Assembly (NCBI GenBank): GCA_964469555.1
Contig: CAYYAQ010000038.1
Location: forward strand, 1-36,965
From: CAYYAQ01 sp964469555
GTDB taxonomy: Bacteria; Planctomycetota; UBA1135; UBA2386
Direction: 5' to 3'
Length of the DNA stretch: 36,965 nt
Part shown: positions 16,036 through 25,000 of the stretch, in pieces
Position numbering within the stretch: the first letter of the stretch is position 1
How the letters are laid out: each line of letters begins with the position of its first letter
The notes under the pieces: model-generated
The model's database searches: none
Seen by the model: only the letters and a program-made list of their open reading frames with translations
Told to the model about the DNA's origin: nothing
Program-made: the position numbers and the translations under genes

Positions 16036-18141
16036 ATGCGCAGGTGTCTTCCGCTGGTCCTCGGGTTGTTTGTCACGGACTTCGCGCCGGCCCAAGAGCA
16101 GGGAACTGCTGTGACGGAGACGAGCCAGCGGCAGGTCGTCGTGCAAAACCTGTCGCCCTTCGCCCGTCGGGAATGGGTGCGGGTGGTGGTGCCGTTCGCG
16201 CGGGGTGCGGTCACCGAGTTGCCGGACTTGCACGTCGGGGAAGGTCCGACGGTTTGGCAACCGATCGGCGCACGCTGGGAGGACGGATCGCTGCGGCAAG
16301 CGCTCTGCCTGTTCCCGATGGAAATGAAGCGCATGAGCGAGGTGAAACTGGCTCTGGAGAAAGGCGGTGGCACGGCGGTTTCGAAGATCGCGGTGATCGA
16401 TCCGATGCGCACGGGCGCGGCGAAGGTCGAGATCAAGATCACCCAGGCGGGCAAGACGACGACCGCGACTCCCGTGTTCGTACGCGAACTCGAGACGAAC
16501 GCGGCGCGGCGCGTATCGCTCTTCCGCTGTCGGATCGGCAACACCGGACTGCTGTTCGAGTTGATCGTCTCTTCGTGCGCCGGTCAGCCGCACTACTACG
16601 CCAACATCGCGCTGTTTCACAGTGACCCCACCACGAAGAGCCTTCAAGCGCGGATCGACAAGGCAGTTGTCACGACCACACGGATGCGATTCGTGTTCCG
16701 CAACACAGCGCAGTTCGGGATGAAGACGGAGTTCTCGGGCGGCGGCTCCGAAACGGCACTCCTGGAGAATGCCGTGCTCGGCGATGGCCAGGGGATTCGC
16801 CGCGCGGGCGTACTCGTGCCAAGACTCGGCGGGAAGGACCTGCTGCGCGACCACACGCTGGAGGCGGCCGCAATCGTTCCCATCCTGGCCGCGATGTCCT
16901 GGCGTGGGACCGGCGCATACGGGCCATTCGGAGTCGTGCCGGAAGCGCCGCCTTGGCTGCGCGGAAAACTCGGCCGACAAGCCCTCGCGCGACGGCATTC
17001 TGCGTTCGTGCGTCGCGGTCGTCAACGTGGGGACCCCTTCAAGCGGTTCCCCTTCTCGCTCGTGAAGGATCCGGGCGCAACGGGTGGACAGGCGGACTTT
17101 GGCCTGCTCAAACTCAGCCCGGTTGCGAGCACGGGTCTGCCATCATTCCTGCTCGAAGTCGAGCCGTCGGTGTTGCAGGAGGCGTGCCGTCCAGTGCACG
17201 TGTTCGAGAGCGACGGGACGCCGGTCCAATCGCGCAATCATCGAGACTGGGTCCAGTGGGATGGACGCACGCATTGGAGCTGCGATGTGTCGAAGGACCG
17301 GCTGGGCAAGCCGTGTCCAGTGCCGCGATTTCCGTCGAACGGCTGGAAGGGCAAGGATCGCCAGCACTGGAGCAGCAACTACCTCTGCGGCTACTACTTG
17401 TTGACCGGCAGCCACTGGGCACTTCGCGAGATCGAGAACGAGGTGCAGCTGTTCCTCGCGGGTCAGACGTTGCGAGGCGGGATTGGGACAAGCGGGCCAG
17501 GCGCACCGCGTGCGGCGGGACGGATGCTGTTGCTCGGCTGCTGGCTGTACCAGTGCACCGGGGACGAGGCTCTCGTCAAGCGGATGAAAGCGCGGATGGA
17601 GATGTCCCATCTGAAGATGTGGGCCGGCCGAAGACTCGGCGAAGACAAGGTGCGACCGTTGGTGATCCGCCGCGCGACGGAAGGCTCGCTCGGCGGCAAG
17701 GTCAGGTTCTGGACTCCCTGGGAGGAGTGCATCGGCGTGACGGGTTTCGTCGCGTTCCATCGACTCACGGGCAACGAAATCGCACGGAGCCTGGCCGAGG
17801 AGATCTCACTCAACGCACTTCGACACGGGTGGCTGGTCGACCGCAGCGGCGCGCACGTGGGCTACGAAGTGCGATTTCAGGACGGCGGCAAACCGCTGAC
17901 CCGAGAACAAATGCTCGCGCGCGAGAAGACGGTGTGCTCGTGGGCTGGCGACGGCATCGGCGTGTGGTCGATGGCCGCCGTCCAGGTCGCGCTGCACTTC
18001 GCGAAGGCCCGCGACGACAAGGCGATGATCGAGAAAGCCGAACGCATCCTCTCGATTCTCCGTCGCAACCGCGACCGTCCACCCCGCGACGGGTGGTGGG
18101 ACGAGTACCGAGAGTGGGACGCCCTCTCGATCGGTCGCTAG
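16036..18141 (+). CDS. Exported protein resembling RIFT-barrel/toroid exo-rhamnogalacturonan lyases
   Basis: 701 residues with a short signal peptide (LPLVLGLFVTDFAPAQ). The N-domain (about 30-130) has the feel of the PcRGLX/YetA RIFT barrel: an opening on 'VVVPFARGAVTELPDLHV', then WQPIGARWEDGSLRQAL, close to the family's 'Q..arW.DGSvkWa'. The second half (about 410-701) is Trp- and Arg-rich helices consistent with an alpha/alpha toroid (HWSSNYLCGYYLLTGSHWAL, RMLLLGCWLYQ). Such proteins cleave rhamnogalacturonan (PL26) or act as related sugar lyases. The PL10 enzyme two genes away supports a pectin substrate, but this is inference. No catalytic residue is assigned. It could also be an uncharacterised toroid family. 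Confidence 0.6.
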   Translation: MRRCLPLVLGLFVTDFAPAQEQGTAVTETSQRQVVVQNLSPFARREWVRVVVPFARGAVTELPDLHVGEGPTVWQPIGARWEDGSLRQALCLFPMEMKRMSEVKLALEKGGGTAVSKIAVIDPMRTGAAKVEIKITQAGKTTTATPVFVRELETNAARRVSLFRCRIGNTGLLFELIVSSCAGQPHYYANIALFHSDPTTKSLQARIDKAVVTTTRMRFVFRNTAQFGMKTEFSGGGSETALLENAVLGDGQGIRRAGVLVPRLGGKDLLRDHTLEAAAIVPILAAMSWRGTGAYGPFGVVPEAPPWLRGKLGRQALARRHSAFVRRGRQRGDPFKRFPFSLVKDPGATGGQADFGLLKLSPVASTGLPSFLLEVEPSVLQEACRPVHVFESDGTPVQSRNHRDWVQWDGRTHWSCDVSKDRLGKPCPVPRFPSNGWKGKDRQHWSSNYLCGYYLLTGSHWALREIENEVQLFLAGQTLRGGIGTSGPGAPRAAGRMLLLGCWLYQCTGDEALVKRMKARMEMSHLKMWAGRRLGEDKVRPLVIRRATEGSLGGKVRFWTPWEECIGVTGFVAFHRLTGNEIARSLAEEISLNALRHGWLVDRSGAHVGYEVRFQDGGKPLTREQMLAREKTVCSWAGDGIGVWSMAAVQVALHFAKARDDKAMIEKAERILSILRRNRDRPPRDGWWDEYREWDALSIGR

Positions 18142-18160
18142 CGAAACTCGGAATCCGGCT

Positions 18161-18619
18161 CTATCGGGGCGGCGTGGCGGCGAGGAATTCGTGGCGGAGA
18201 ACCATGTGAAGCGTGCCGTCGTCGCTCTTGTGCTCGAGCTGCAACGTGCCGTCGACGAGGGTTCCGGTCATGAAGTCGGCGGCGGGGAGGCCGTTCTCGT
18301 GGGTCTGGTCGAGACGGAACGTGGTTTCGCTGAGCTTCCAGGTGCCGGAGTACTGGCGCTTGTTGGTCAGGACGTGCTGGTCCGCCGTGAACGTGCCGTC
18401 TTCTCGCAACTCGAGGTCGAGCTTTGTCGACCGCAGCTGTGCGGTGATCACAAGGCGCGCAGATTCCGGCGCCCTCCCCGACTCGATCAGCTGCTCGGCG
18501 AGCATCGGCGCGAAGGCGTCCACATCCAGCTTGTAATGCCCGGTCTCCTCGATGGCCTCGGCGCCACAACCGCCGAGGAAACAGAAGGAGAACAAGACCA
18601 GTGTCAGTTGTCTCTTCAT
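18161..18619 (-). CDS. Small lipoprotein of unknown function
   Basis: ATG 18619 gives 152 residues: MKRQLTLVLFSFCFLGGC is a textbook lipoprotein signal with lipobox LGGC. An upstream extension to 18679 is unlikely. The mature part looks like a small beta-barrel: repeated strands such as LELREDGTFTADQHV, YSGTWKLSETTFRLDQ and GTLVDGTLQLEHKSDDGTL. This pattern occurs in lipocalin-like or 'META/copper-resistance'-type lipoproteins that test how far a reporter ligand departs from a baseline, but no family is assigned. It converges with the RIFT/toroid gene with 19 bases between stops, and diverges from the Nudix gene across 150 bases. Confidence 0.78.
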   Translation of the reverse strand: MKRQLTLVLFSFCFLGGCGAEAIEETGHYKLDVDAFAPMLAEQLIESGRAPESARLVITAQLRSTKLDLELREDGTFTADQHVLTNKRQYSGTWKLSETTFRLDQTHENGLPAADFMTGTLVDGTLQLEHKSDDGTLHMVLRHEFLAATPPR

Positions 18620-18756
18620 CGTTGTGTTTTCCCACGTCTGTTTCGGCGCATTGGATGGTTCACTGACCGGAGATCGCATCAGCCCGCTGGCACCGCCGGG
18701 ACACGATCGTTCTTCGCACGATGACCCTCATGGCGAGAATGGAGAAACGCCTGGGC

Positions 18757-18762
18757 TAAGAT
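18757..18762 (+). promoter_or_regulatory. Candidate -10 TAAGAT, leaderless spacing
   Basis: TAAGAT is followed by seven bases and the ATG at 18770. There is no room for a Shine-Dalgarno sequence. The -35 region is not recognisable. Confidence 0.5.
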
Positions 18763-18769
18763 CCCCCAC

Positions 18770-19342
18770 ATGATCCTCGACGACATCGCGCTGTCCGCCG
18801 AGCTGGCGGCGTTGCCAACAAGCTGGGAGCACGTCGACGATCAACGCCCCGCCGCCGTCCTCGCGCCGATCTTCGCGCGGGAAGGAGAAGACTGGCTGCT
18901 CTTCACCGAACGCCGCGCCGACCTGCCGCTTCACCCCGGTCAGATCTCGTTCCCAGGCGGCGCGCGCGAAGCCGACGAGGATCCGGTGGCGTGTGCGAGG
19001 CGGGAAAGCGCAGAGGAGGTCGGTCTCCAAACCGAGTCCGTTGAGCTGCTCGGGGCACTTCCGAATCACACGAGCACTTCGTTGTTCCGCGTCCACACGA
19101 TCGTCGGTCGCATCGGCGACCCGGAGAACCTGAAACCGAACCCGCGGGAAGTCGCGTCGATCTTCGCAGTTCCGTTCGCAGAGCTCCTCGTGGACGACCG
19201 TTGGGAGGAACGCGAATACGATACCACCGTCCGACGCTACGGACCGAGTCCCCACTTCGTCCACGAGCGACATCTGATCTGGGGACTCACCGGTCGACTG
19301 ACGAGGGAACTCCTCGCCGCCGTCGGGCGCAGCGAGGTCTAG
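18770..19342 (+). CDS. Nudix hydrolase, coenzyme A pyrophosphatase type
   Basis: This 190-residue protein has a perfect Nudix box: G-x5-E-x7-RE-x-A-EE-x-GL, read from GAREADE through RRESAEEVGL. Just upstream is HPGQISFPGG, the family signature of the CoA pyrophosphatases (NudL/Pcd1 group), which hydrolyse CoA and derivatives to 3',5'-ADP and 4'-phosphopantetheine. It is soluble and cytoplasmic. The start is set by the ATG at 18770, preceded closely by a -10 element. It is the only clear housekeeping-type enzyme between the surface-protein genes. Its stop directly abuts the stop of the minus-strand remnant at 19343. Confidence 0.92.
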   Translation: MILDDIALSAELAALPTSWEHVDDQRPAAVLAPIFAREGEDWLLFTERRADLPLHPGQISFPGGAREADEDPVACARRESAEEVGLQTESVELLGALPNHTSTSLFRVHTIVGRIGDPENLKPNPREVASIFAVPFAELLVDDRWEEREYDTTVRRYGPSPHFVHERHLIWGLTGRLTRELLAAVGRSEV

Positions 19343-19441
19343 TCAGCGAGAGATCACGACGACCACGCCGTTCGTCAAATCTGCGCCGAGTAAAGCCGCG
19401 GTCACGCGTGGCTGAACCACGCGCACACCGCGCCGCAAACA
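19343..19441 (-). pseudogene. Remnant of a second tail domain
   Basis: The minus strand reads RRGVRVVQPRVTAALLGADL then TNGVVVVISR and a stop. This matches the end of the neighbouring FG-GAP remnant (YAAQSVLTVPVGAELTNGL...ITR) at Q, V-T, G-A-x-L-T-N-G and the final I-x-R. No start or upstream body is visible, because it begins directly after the neighbour's stop. It is best seen as the C-terminal relic of a paralogous gene or of a tandem duplication. Confidence 0.5.
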
Positions 19442-19443
19442 GG

Positions 19444-20232
19444 TCAGCGCGTGATGGTGAAGTGAAGTCCGTTGGTCAGTTCCGCCCCGACTGGCACGGT
19501 CAAGACGGACTGCGCGGCGTACGTCGCGCCAACGAGTCCCGTCGTGTTCGGAATCGGACAGGAGATCGACCAGCGGCCAGCCGCGCCGGTTTGGAACACC
19601 GCCACGGGGATCGCGGTCGACAAGTCGAGGTGGATGTAGCAGTTCGACCCGATTGCCGTCGGTCGGTGCTGCAGCATGCTCAGAGCGAGGACAAGAGTTG
19701 CTTGCCATCCTTGCCGGAGTAGCAGCGGAAGCTGCCGCGCTTGGGGCTCCCCGTCATGTCACCGGGGTCGCCGCCGATAAAGTCGGCGTGGCCATCCGCA
19801 TCGACGTCGCCAGCGGAATTGACGCAAACGCCGAAGTGGTCCCCTTCCTGCGGCGCGGGGAAGTTGTAGAGCAACTTCCTGGTCTTGCCGGAGTACAGCC
19901 GCGCGTAGCCAGTCCCGTAGTTGTTGACCGGGTCGCCATTCTCCGCTGATGCCATTCTTCGGATGGATCGGGCTGGAGATCATCACGTCCGCGTAGCCGT
20001 CTGAGTTGATGTCTCCGGCGGGAGCGACGCCCACTCCCATCTGCGCAAGCGGGTTGGATCCACCGGCGAAGTGATGGATCACTCTGCCGTCGCGGTCGAC
20101 ATCGCCGGCTCGGGCCGCAAACCTGCCGAGCGATTTCGTGGTCGAGTCACCGAACACGTTCAACAGCGGTGTTTGCGCAGTAAGAGAAGCCGAGATGAGA
20201 AGCAGGGAAATGGTGATCGACGTGTGGGGCAT
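19444..20232 (-). pseudogene. FG-GAP (integrin-alpha-like) repeat protein, broken
   Basis: ATG 20232 opens with a signal peptide (SITISLLLISASLTAQ), then FG-GAP-like units with calcium-loop motifs (GDVDRDG, GDINSDGYADV). At about 19940-19955 the frame shifts by one base; the next block reads NGDPVNNYGTGYARLYSGK and AGDVDADGHADFIGG, and stops at 19680. A third block in another frame (from about 19677) is a tail domain: GSNCYIHLDL then GAELTNGLHFTITR, ending 19444. Within block one GDVDRDG runs straight into RVIHHFAGG, as if part of a repeat was lost. An intact homologue would be a secreted Ca-binding propeller. Repeat collapse during assembly is a real alternative to gene decay. Confidence 0.65.
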
Positions 20233-20374
20233 GGCAGTAGAGACGTGGAAGAAACGGGTGGGAAGCCGATGCCCGTAGTAGTAGACAATTCCGCTTCGAC
20301 GTGTGGTTGTGCCGGAATGCATGGAAAACCTGGAATGCAAGTGCGCTGGAGCGAGTCGGATCCGTAGATCGATC

Positions 20375-22084
20375 ATGGGTATCCGATTCCTTCCTCTCGT
20401 AATTGTCGTCCTGGCATGCCACGGCGGGAATCTGCTGGGCCAGAAGAAGCCGCGGGCGATCGGCGGTCGCGTTTCGGGGGTGGATGGCAAGCCGGTCGTC
20501 GGCGCAGAGATCGTTCTGCGGTGGCGCGCGCACCCTGAACTGCCCTCCCTCATGGGCTACACGCTGGGTCGCGACGGGCTCGCGAAGAAGGTGGTCAAGT
20601 CGGGGGAAAAGGGGCGGTTTCGCATCCAGCCACCGAACGTGGGACCGTTTCTTCTCGTGGCGAAGGCGGGCAAGACGAGCTCCACCCAGGTGTTCCCGGT
20701 GCTGCCCGGGGACTACCACGACCTGCGGCTCGAGCCGAACTACTACATGGGCGGCGTCGTACTCGGCGCCGACGGCAAGCCCGTCGCCGGGGCCGAGGTT
20801 CGATTGCAACCCATGAACGGCCTGCAGCTGATTCGACTCGGCCTCTACCGGCGGCCGGGACGGCGCGCGTCGGTCAAGACCGATGCGAATGGTCGATTCT
20901 CAATGCACTTCGAACACGGCTACCTGCGCGACCCACGATGGAACACGCTGATGGTGCTACAGGCCGAACACGAGGGCGTCCTGTCATCGTTGTTGGACTA
21001 CCAGCGTCCGACGAATGCCGCGAAGAACGTGACGCTGCGTCTCGCCGGCAGGGGCAGCTACGACATCACGGTCACGGATCAGGCCACGGGCAAGCCGATC
21101 GCGGGTGTCCAGATCTTCGATCCTCTCGCGCCGGGTCGCAAGATCGTGACGGACGAGAATGGGAAGTGCAAGGCACCGCCAAAGCGTGGCGAGAGCGTGT
21201 TCCTGATCGCACCCGGCTACCGGACGACCCTCTACAGCGCATCAAGCGATCTCGTGCGCATCTCGATGATGCCAGGTCTCACGCTAAGAACGACGCTGTC
21301 GGGACCGAAGGGACCCCTGACGGGCGCGCGAATCTTGCTGGCGACGCCGTTGGGAAACGCGCGCCCGATGGAGTGGCACGACACCGTGGGCGAAGATGGC
21401 AAGGTGGAGATCCGCACGATCCCCAGCGGTCAGATGGTTCTCGCGTTCGTCGAGATCGATGGGCGCTTCGTGAAGTTCTTCGAGGGCGTATCGGGGCGGG
21501 ACACGACGCTCGCTCCGATTCAGCTAAAGCCGGAGAGACAGATTCGAGGACGCGTTCTCACAGCGAAGAGGATGCCGGTCGCCGGAGTGCGCGTGGGCTT
21601 GCAGTCGCTCGCTTCGAACCGAACGAATCCGCGGCGCGTGACGTACACGGACCGGGCGGGGCGATTCTTGTTCGAATCCGTGTCCGCCGCGGATCACATG
21701 GTCATCGCGGCGAAGGGCAAGCACGGACAGGCGAGCGTCACGATTGCCAAGAGGGAGTGGGAGGCGCCGGTCACGATCACGCTGAACCCTCCGACCACCA
21801 TCGAGGGTCGCGTTCTACGGCCCGACGGGAAACCCGCCGCTGGCGCGTGGGTGTCGATCCACCGCAACGCTTCGGGCGCCTTCATCCGCGGCCCACGCAA
21901 CGGCAGCACGTGTCTCGGCACGATGACCGACGCGGAGGGTCGGTTCCGCTTCGGCGTCTCTGCCAGAACCACGTGGAGCATCGTCGCAGCGTCCCTTCAC
22001 GAGGGCACCCACTACAACTACTCCGCGAGCACGAGCGCCGGCACCAAGACGCTCGTCCTCAAACTCGTCGTCGCCAACCGCTAG
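20375..22084 (+). CDS. Exported multi-domain protein of carboxypeptidase-regulatory-like repeats
   Basis: ATG 20375 gives 569 residues with a signal peptide (FLPLVIVVLACHGGNLLGQ). An upstream start at 20303 is rejected. The chain consists of about five to six beta-sandwich units of the carboxypeptidase-regulatory-like type, each with a G-x-V-x-x-x-D-G-K-P-V-A-G-A-x-V core: GRVSGVDGKPVVGAEIVL, GVVLGADGKPVAGAEVRL, GKPIAGVQIF, GRVLTAKRMPVAGVRVGL and GRVLRPDGKPAAGAWVSI. A T/D-x-x-G-R-F-x-F loop follows most units. Such repeats act as extracellular binding or structural modules. No enzymatic domain is present. It shares its stop with the giant gene: the tetranucleotide CTAG at 22081-22084 encodes both. 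Confidence 0.83.
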   Translation: MGIRFLPLVIVVLACHGGNLLGQKKPRAIGGRVSGVDGKPVVGAEIVLRWRAHPELPSLMGYTLGRDGLAKKVVKSGEKGRFRIQPPNVGPFLLVAKAGKTSSTQVFPVLPGDYHDLRLEPNYYMGGVVLGADGKPVAGAEVRLQPMNGLQLIRLGLYRRPGRRASVKTDANGRFSMHFEHGYLRDPRWNTLMVLQAEHEGVLSSLLDYQRPTNAAKNVTLRLAGRGSYDITVTDQATGKPIAGVQIFDPLAPGRKIVTDENGKCKAPPKRGESVFLIAPGYRTTLYSASSDLVRISMMPGLTLRTTLSGPKGPLTGARILLATPLGNARPMEWHDTVGEDGKVEIRTIPSGQMVLAFVEIDGRFVKFFEGVSGRDTTLAPIQLKPERQIRGRVLTAKRMPVAGVRVGLQSLASNRTNPRRVTYTDRAGRFLFESVSAADHMVIAAKGKHGQASVTIAKREWEAPVTITLNPPTTIEGRVLRPDGKPAAGAWVSIHRNASGAFIRGPRNGSTCLGTMTDAEGRFRFGVSARTTWSIVAASLHEGTHYNYSASTSAGTKTLVLKLVVANR

Positions 22085-25000
22085 CCGCCCTTGGACTGGA
22101 GGAGTCGTTCGAGGCCGCGGGCTTTCGTCTTGGCGGTCTTGAAGCGGGCTTCCCACTGGGTGTCGAGGACGTGCTTGATGGACTTCTTGGCGCCATCGAG
22201 TTCGCCGGCGTGGATCTGCGATCTGGCGAGACCGAGCCATCCATCCGGTTCGAGCGTGCGGACGCGAATGACCTGGCGCCACTGCACGACCGCGTCCTCG
22301 AAGCGCTTCTGATTGTCGCGGACCTTGGCGAGACGCCGGTGACTCTCGGCCTCGTTCGGCTTGACTTCGACCATGCTCGTGTAGGCACGCTCGGCGCCGA
22401 CCTTGTCGTCAGCCTCGTTCAGGCGGTGGGCTAGCATTCCGTAGAGGTCAAGATCCATCGGCGACATCGTGATCGACGTCTTCAGTGCCTGGATCGCGCC
22501 GGTCTTGTCGCCGAGGCGGTCGTACGCGGACAGGATCCGCTTGTGCACATCGTCGTCGGTCGGCTGCAACTCCCGGGCGAGAAGCAACTGCGCGAGCGCC
22601 TTGGTCGCGTTGCCCTGTTCAAGATAGACAATGCCGAGATACTTACGGATCAGCGGCGCGTCCAATCCGGTGTCCGCGACCTTCGCGTCCCACCGCTTGA
22701 CGTAGCCATCGAGATCGGGAACCCCCGCGAGCACGCGGCGCAGCGACTTCAGCGCGGTCTTGCGGTTGCGCTGGTCGTTGCCCCACGTCACTACCGCCGC
22801 CGACGCCGCGTCGACCGCAGCGTCGGTGTTGCCGAGCCGCACGTGCGCGCGCGCCAAGAACCCATAGTAGCCCGATCGCGTGTTGCGCCAGTTCCATCGG
22901 CGGGATCCAGAACGCTCATTCTCGCGAACTGCTTCCTCGTACCACTTCGCCGCCTCCTTCCAGAAGCGGCTCTCGAATGCCACCTTGGCGAGGCTCGACA
23001 TCGAACCCTCGTTCCACCACTTCTTCTCGGTCCACTTCTTCGCAGTCGCGAGCATCAGCGTCTTCGCCGCGTCTGCATCAGCGCTCTTGTAGTGGACGGA
23101 GATCAATCGGATCCGATAGTCCAGGCGGTCCACTCGCTTCTCGACGAGGGCCTTCAGGAGCGGAATCGCGGAGTCGTACTCCCGCGTGTCGTCGTACCAC
23201 CGCGCCAACTGCCACCGACCGCTCTCGTGAAGCCTGCCCCCATCGTGCAGCCCTTCGAGCGCAGCGATCGCCGACTCGCGCTGGGCCAGTCCGTTCCACA
23301 GGTAGTTGGCCCCGTACATCACCTTCGCAACCGAAGCGTCGTTCTTCTTGATGAACTCCCGGGTCACTCTCGCGAAATCGCCGGCGGCACTACCCCAGAA
23401 GTAGCGATTGTTCTTCAAGAACATCGTCGCGTTGCGCCAGTTCATCCGTCCGAGGTCGATGCGCAACTCGCGCAACGCGATCGGAAGCAGCCGCGCATCC
23501 AACTTCCTGTCGTGAGCTTCCCGGCGGTAACGCGCGAGGTTCCACGTAAAGTAACGCCAGTATTCGCGATTCACGCTCCGCAACCACTTCGGCTCGCGCT
23601 CGAGCGCCGTCACCAACGTGTCGACTGCGGCACTCGCGTTGACGACCGTCTTCACCGTATTCGCAACGCTATTGATCCGATTGCCCTGCTCCAGAACGAA
23701 GCGCGTTGCCAACTCCGGAAGGGTCTTTTTGACGAACGCGAGAATGTCCTTCTTCGCCCTACCGATACCGGCCTTCGCAGCCGTCGAGTGCGCGTTGAGG
23801 AAGTAGCTGAACGCCGGATCCATGACGTCGGTCGCGCCCTCCCACATCTGCCTCGACAGTATCTCGCGCAGCGCGAGGTACAGCTTCTCGCCGCGGCCCA
23901 GGCTGACCTCACCGTGCTTCTGCACGCAGTTGATGTACAGGCCGTACAGCTGCTGCGAGTACCAGTTTTTCTGGATCTGCGACCCTTGACGATCTCGCTC
24001 CGCGAGGAGGAACTTCTCACCGATCGAGAAGTGCTGCCGCGTGCGATAGTAGTTCGCGAGGGTCGACACGGTGTTGTTCGCGCTGCGTGGCAAGACACCC
24101 TTGAACAACTCGCGAGAGTCGTCGAGTGCCATCGTCAACACGTCGATCGCGTCGTCCCGCTTTTTGTAGGTCCAGAGAACCTGGGCGTAGCTCCGCGCCA
24201 CGCTCAACCGCGCGCCGGTCGCGTTGTCCGAACCTGCGAACAACTCCCGCAGCTGACGCAATTGCTCGTTCGCCAGCGAACTGTGGTTGATGCGACCTAG
24301 CGACGCCAGGTACGTCGCCATCAACGCCCGCTCTCCGCGCTCCCACTCACCCTTGAAGGAGTCTCGCATCGCGGCGTAGGCCAAAGCCACGTGGTCGCCG
24401 GGAGCGTTCTTCACCTCGGCAGCTCGCTGCTCGACACGGGCCGTGATCAGCAACAGGCCGCGACGGTCGATGGTGCGCTTCGCGCCCGCAGTCACCTTCG
24501 CGATGGACTCCGAGAGACTGTCGCACGTCGCCTCCTCGTGCACCTGCTTGACGACGTTCCCGACGCGTCCCAGGAATCGGTAGATGCTGCCCGAAGTGTG
24601 GCCGACGACGCCGTACGGCAGACAGGCCAACACGCGGAAGTCCTTCGATGTCCGGTAGGTGTCTTGCACCTGCCACATGTAGTTCTCGGGGCGGTTCGCC
24701 TTCTTCATCAGCGCGCTCATGCCCCGGAAGTCCTCGGGAGCGAGAGCACCGGACAGGCCGCCACCGCGCCTGCTCGCCTTGCTCTGCGCCGAGTAGAGAA
24801 TCTGGGCGAGTTGACTCTCGCTGCTCACGTCCAGCTTGCGCGCCAGCGCGCGGTCGCGCCGCTTGTCGTCGCCGAGCACGAGGTGCCAGCTCGCGAGCGC
24901 GGCGTAGTCCGACGAAGACAACTCGTCGGCGCTCTCGACGCCTTCGAACACCTCGACGGCGTCCTTCAACTTGCCTCGCTCGGCCAGCAGATAGCCCAGC

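Noticed and set aside
15925..17025. Long N-terminal extension of the CAP-domain frame
   Set aside because: It is antisense to the RIFT/toroid gene; the signal peptide at 15924 marks the real start.
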